A stretch of DNA of 8,616 nucleotides. Source: Oscillospiraceae bacterium (lineage in GTDB: Bacteria > Bacillota > Clostridia > Oscillospirales > Ruminococcaceae). The notes under the pieces were generated by a model. The model saw only the letters and a program-made list of their open reading frames with translations, was not told the DNA's origin and did no database searches. Location of the stretch: the NCBI GenBank assembly GCA_019413245.1, contig DXNX01000101.1, positions 1-8,616 of the forward strand. The letters are read 5' to 3'. The position numbers and the translations under genes were made by a program. This document shows positions 6,378 through 8,616 of the stretch, one piece after another; the first letter of the stretch is position 1, and every line of letters begins with the position of its first letter.

Positions 6378-7577
6378 TTATTCCCGCGCCGCGATGGCAT
6401 CCGCGATTCGCATAGCCACTGCATCCTTGCTCAGCAGCGGCAGCTGTTCGGCACCATCTTTGGTGATTAAAGTTACCACATTGGTGTCTACTCCGAATCC
6501 GGCCCCCGGCGTCTTGAGATTGTTGGCCACGATCATGTCCATGTTCTTCTTGTGGAGTTTGACCGAAGAATTTTCGAGAAGATGCTCCGTCTCCATGGAA
6601 AATCCGCACACAAACAGTCCTTCCGGCTTATGCTGGCCCACCCAGCCGAGAATATCCTGGGTACGCTCCAGTTTGAGGTTCAGTTCTCCGTCAGACTTCT
6701 TGATTTTTTCATCCGCCACTTCAGCCGGACGGTAATCCGCCACCGCAGCAGCCATAACCAAAGCGTCGGCGTCCATCGCATACTTCTTGACTCCCTCGAA
6801 CAGATCCTGGGCAGTGGTGAACGGCACCGTATGTACAAACGGCACCGGGCGCAGAGCCGTCTGTGCTGTCAGCAGCGTGACATCCGCTCCGCGCAGCATG
6901 CAGGCCCGGGCAATGGCATACCCCATCTTGCCGGTGGAATGGTTGGTGATGTACCGTACCGGGTCCATGGGTTCGCTGGTGGCGCCGGCCGTTACCACGA
7001 CCTTCTTGCCGGCCAGGTCTTTCCGGCAGGCCAGTTCCCGGTCCACATAATCGATCAGTACCTGTTCTTCCGGCAGACGTCCACTGCCCACATCACCGCA
7101 GGCCAGCATGCCGGAGCCGGACGGAATGACCGTCAAGCCATAGCGCTGCAGCGTGGCAATGTTGTCCTGGGTAATGGGATTTTCCAGCATATGGGTATTC
7201 ATGGCCGGTGCCACCAGTTTCGGGCAGGTGGCTGCCAGTGTCACGGTGGTCAGCATATCGTCGGCCATACCGTGTGCCAGCTTGGCAATCACATTGGCGG
7301 TGGCCGGCGCGATCAGCATCAGATCTGCCGCGTTGGCCAGAGAGACATGGGCCACGTCATACTGGAAATTACGGTCAAATGTATCTACAATGCAGCGGTG
7401 ATTGGTCAGCGTTTCAAAGACCAGCGGCGCGATAAATTCGGTGGCATGCTTAGTCATCAGCACATGCACCGAAGCGCCGCGTTTGGCCAGTGCATGCGCC
7501 ACATTGGGCATTTTATAGGCAGCAATGCCGCCGGTGATGCCCAGTACGATGGTCTTGCCCTGCAGGTCTTTTTCCAT
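6378..7577 (-). CDS. coaBC: Bifunctional phosphopantothenoylcysteine decarboxylase / phosphopantothenate-cysteine ligase
   Basis: This 399-residue fused enzyme (Dfp) makes 4'-phosphopantetheine from 4'-phosphopantothenate and cysteine in two cytoplasmic steps of CoA synthesis. The N-terminal CoaC half is an FMN-dependent decarboxylase. It shows GITGGIAAYK (13-22), the catalytic His77 in AHVSLANAAD, PAMN (124-127), and the ACGDVGSGR flap (159-167) with Cys160. The C-terminal CoaB half is the nucleotide-dependent ligase. It starts near 188 with VVVTAGATSEPMDPVRYITN (193-212) and STGKMG (214-219), then AAAVADYRP (276-284) and KKNMDMIVANN (343-353). Length and motif order are normal and both halves look intact. 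ATG at 7577 has GGGAGGA 7 bases upstream. It is divergent from coaX, which makes its substrate. Position 6468-6470 is the only TTA leucine codon found in the annotated genes of this window. Confidence 0.97.
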   Translation of the reverse strand: MEKDLQGKTIVLGITGGIAAYKMPNVAHALAKRGASVHVLMTKHATEFIAPLVFETLTNHRCIVDTFDRNFQYDVAHVSLANAADLMLIAPATANVIAKLAHGMADDMLTTVTLAATCPKLVAPAMNTHMLENPITQDNIATLQRYGLTVIPSGSGMLACGDVGSGRLPEEQVLIDYVDRELACRKDLAGKKVVVTAGATSEPMDPVRYITNHSTGKMGYAIARACMLRGADVTLLTAQTALRPVPFVHTVPFTTAQDLFEGVKKYAMDADALVMAAAVADYRPAEVADEKIKKSDGELNLKLERTQDILGWVGQHKPEGLFVCGFSMETEHLLENSSVKLHKKNMDMIVANNLKTPGAGFGVDTNVVTLITKDGAEQLPLLSKDAVAMRIADAIAARE

Positions 7578-7627
7578 GTTGCGGTCCTCCCGTTTCTATG
7601 CGTTTAGGATATTGGATTCCGGAAATT

Positions 7628-7656
7628 ATTATAGGTCGGTTTGACTTCATTGTAAA
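7628..7656 (-). promoter_or_regulatory. Sigma-A-type promoter for coaBC
   Basis: On the minus strand TTTACA (7656-7651), a 17-base spacer and a perfect TATAAT (7633-7628) precede coaBC. The expected start is near 7621, with a leader of about 43 bases. This promoter is interlocked with the coaX promoter on the other strand. Confidence 0.8.
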
Positions 7657-7668
7657 GGCTGGTATAAT
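7641..7668 (+). promoter_or_regulatory. Sigma-A-type promoter with extended -10 for coaX
   Basis: TTGACT (7641-7646), a 16-base spacer and TATAAT (7663-7668) preceded by TG at 7660-7661 form an extended -10 promoter. Transcription would start near 7675, about 25 bases before the coaX ATG. Its -35 box lies inside the spacer of the opposing coaBC promoter, and its own spacer contains the coaBC -35 box. Confidence 0.82.
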
Positions 7669-7700
7669 CAGATTATATCACACAGAAACGGGGCTCGTAC

Positions 7701-8468
7701 ATGATTTTGGCAGTGGACATCGGCAATACCAACATCTGCATCGGAGGGCTGGACGGGCATGAGCTGCAGTTCACCTTCCGCATGGTGACCCGCCCGCGGT
7801 GTACCCCGGATGAGTACACCGCCGAACTGCGCTTTCTGCTGCGCCGGGTCGGTTTTGACGCCGCCGCCTGCACCGGCGCCATTCTGTGCAGTGTGGTTCC
7901 CGGTCTCAGTGAGCCGCTGGCCCAGGCCGTGCAGTACCTGACCGGCCACGAACCGCTGCGGGTGAGTTACACCCTGGACAGTGGTCTGATTTTTGATGTG
8001 GACAGCCCGGAACGCGTGGGGCAGGACCGCATCGCCGATGCTGCTGCAGCTGCCGCTCTCTATCCTCTTCCCTGCATGACAGTGGACCTGGGTACCGCCA
8101 CCACCTACAATGTCATTGACAAAAACGGACATTTTCTGGGCGGATTCATTGTTCCCGGTGTACAGACCAGCCTGCGCGCCATCAGTGCCGGCACCGCTCA
8201 GCTGCCACCCATTGCTCCTGAATCCACCGACCATCTCATCGGCCGCAACACCGTGGAGTGCCTGAACAGTGGCGCCGTATTCGGTACCGCTGCCATGATG
8301 GAAGGACTGGCAGACCGGGTGGAGGCTGAACTGGGACAGCCGTTGACCGTAGTGGCAACCGGCGGCCTGGCCCGTGGCATCATCCCCTGCTGCCGCCGCA
8401 AAGTGCTGTACGATGCCGACCTGCTGTTCAAAGGGCTGGCCGTCCTGTACCAGCGGGCCCATACCTGA
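7701..8468 (+). CDS. coaX: Type III pantothenate kinase
   Basis: This 255-residue protein has the normal length for CoaX, the type III kinase that phosphorylates pantothenate in the first step of CoA synthesis. The type III enzymes belong to the ASKHA fold, need a monovalent cation such as potassium, and are generally not feedback-inhibited by CoA. Motifs seen are the phosphate-binding DIGNTN (6-11), GQDR (107-110) with the catalytic Asp109, DLGTATT (129-135), GGFIVPGV (147-154) and TGG (220-222). The ATG at 7701 begins MILAVDIGNTN as expected. Its ribosome site is weak, GGGG at 7690-7693. The gene is divergent from coaBC, which uses its product, and ends at a terminator shared with a convergent gene. 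Confidence 0.97.
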   Translation: MILAVDIGNTNICIGGLDGHELQFTFRMVTRPRCTPDEYTAELRFLLRRVGFDAAACTGAILCSVVPGLSEPLAQAVQYLTGHEPLRVSYTLDSGLIFDVDSPERVGQDRIADAAAAAALYPLPCMTVDLGTATTYNVIDKNGHFLGGFIVPGVQTSLRAISAGTAQLPPIAPESTDHLIGRNTVECLNSGAVFGTAAMMEGLADRVEAELGQPLTVVATGGLARGIIPCCRRKVLYDADLLFKGLAVLYQRAHT

Positions 8469-8485
8469 TTTACATTATTACAAAG

Positions 8486-8528
8486 AAAGGACCGGCAACA
8501 GCCCGTACGGCATGCCAGTCCTTTTTTG
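8486..8528. terminator. Bidirectional rho-independent terminator after coaX
   Basis: AAAGGACCGGCA (8486-8497) pairs with TGCCAGTCCTTT (8513-8524) with one mismatch. A further GCC/GGC stem lies inside the loop. On the plus strand six T residues (8522-8527) follow, so it ends coaX. On the minus strand the tail is TCCTTTCTTTG, weaker but adequate for the convergent gene that stops at 8546. Confidence 0.88.
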
Positions 8529-8545
8529 TATCTTTTTCAATGTTT

Positions 8546-8616
8546 TCAGGGCCGGCCGAGGGTCATTTCCAGGAAATACGGCCACTGCTTTGCCCACCAG
8601 GGCCAGTCGTGCGATA
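8546..8616 (-). CDS. Unrecognised protein, C-terminal fragment (runs off right edge)
   Basis: On the minus strand one frame is open from the window edge to a TGA at 8548-8546. It gives 22 residues ending in SHDWPWWAKQWPYFLEMTLG then RP. Most codons end in G or C, as in the neighbouring real genes, and the stop is followed by a terminator in the right orientation, so this is probably the end of a real gene. The tail has four tryptophans in 22 residues. I do not recognise the family. Confidence 0.6.
   Translation of the reverse strand, partial: SHDWPWWAKQWPYFLEMTLGRP

Noticed and set aside
6163..6609. A 148-codon minus-strand frame overlapping the coaBC end and the operon promoter
   Set aside because: It runs through the coaBC terminator and the ABC operon promoter, is in a different frame from coaBC and lacks a ribosome site.
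6552..7607. A 351-codon plus-strand frame opposite coaBC
   Set aside because: Codon-aligned antisense shadow of coaBC, which has complete CoaC and CoaB motifs. It begins only after the antisense stop made by the single TTA codon.
7668..8462. A 264-codon minus-strand frame opposite coaX
   Set aside because: Codon-aligned antisense shadow of coaX, no motifs, and it would end within the coaX promoter.

Overview
The window looks like core chromosome of a GC-rich, low-complexity-free Firmicute of the Clostridia, most likely a gut Oscillospirales/Ruminococcaceae relative (Faecalibacterium, Gemmiger or Subdoligranulum type). The reasons are strong purine-rich Shine-Dalgarno sites, consensus sigma-A promoters, a type III pantothenate kinase, and codon use that almost excludes TTA, CTA and TCA. 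The genus is an inference. No RNA genes, mobile elements, CRISPR arrays or integration scars were seen.

Layout from left to right: (1) the first 14 codons of an unrecognised gene on the minus strand, divergent from rarA, with back-to-back promoters between them; (2) rarA (184-1506, plus), the AAA+ replication-restart ATPase; (3) a bidirectional hairpin terminator where rarA meets a convergent operon; (4) a four-gene minus-strand operon transcribed from about 6230 down to 1601: ABC ATPase, ABC-2 permease, GldG-like extracytoplasmic auxiliary protein, DUF4340 protein; (5) a terminator and a promoter in a 211-base gap; (6) coaBC (6378-7577, minus) divergent from coaX (7701-8468, plus), with interlocked promoters; (7) a terminator shared with the C-terminal end of an unrecognised minus-strand gene that runs off the right edge.

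Functionally, coaX and coaBC together carry pantothenate to 4'-phosphopantetheine, so their shared promoter region is a CoA-synthesis control point. The four-gene operon is the gliding-motility-type (GldA/GldF/GldG plus DUF4340) ABC system. In non-gliding bacteria its substrate is unknown, and it is the most interesting part of the window. RarA is housekeeping.

Most of the window is ordinary. The points worth a second look are the Gld-type operon with its acidic ATPase tail and duplicated DUF4340 protein, the interlocked coaBC/coaX promoters, a possible sliding-clamp motif at the RarA N terminus, and a 4.6 kb antisense open frame that codon bias explains.
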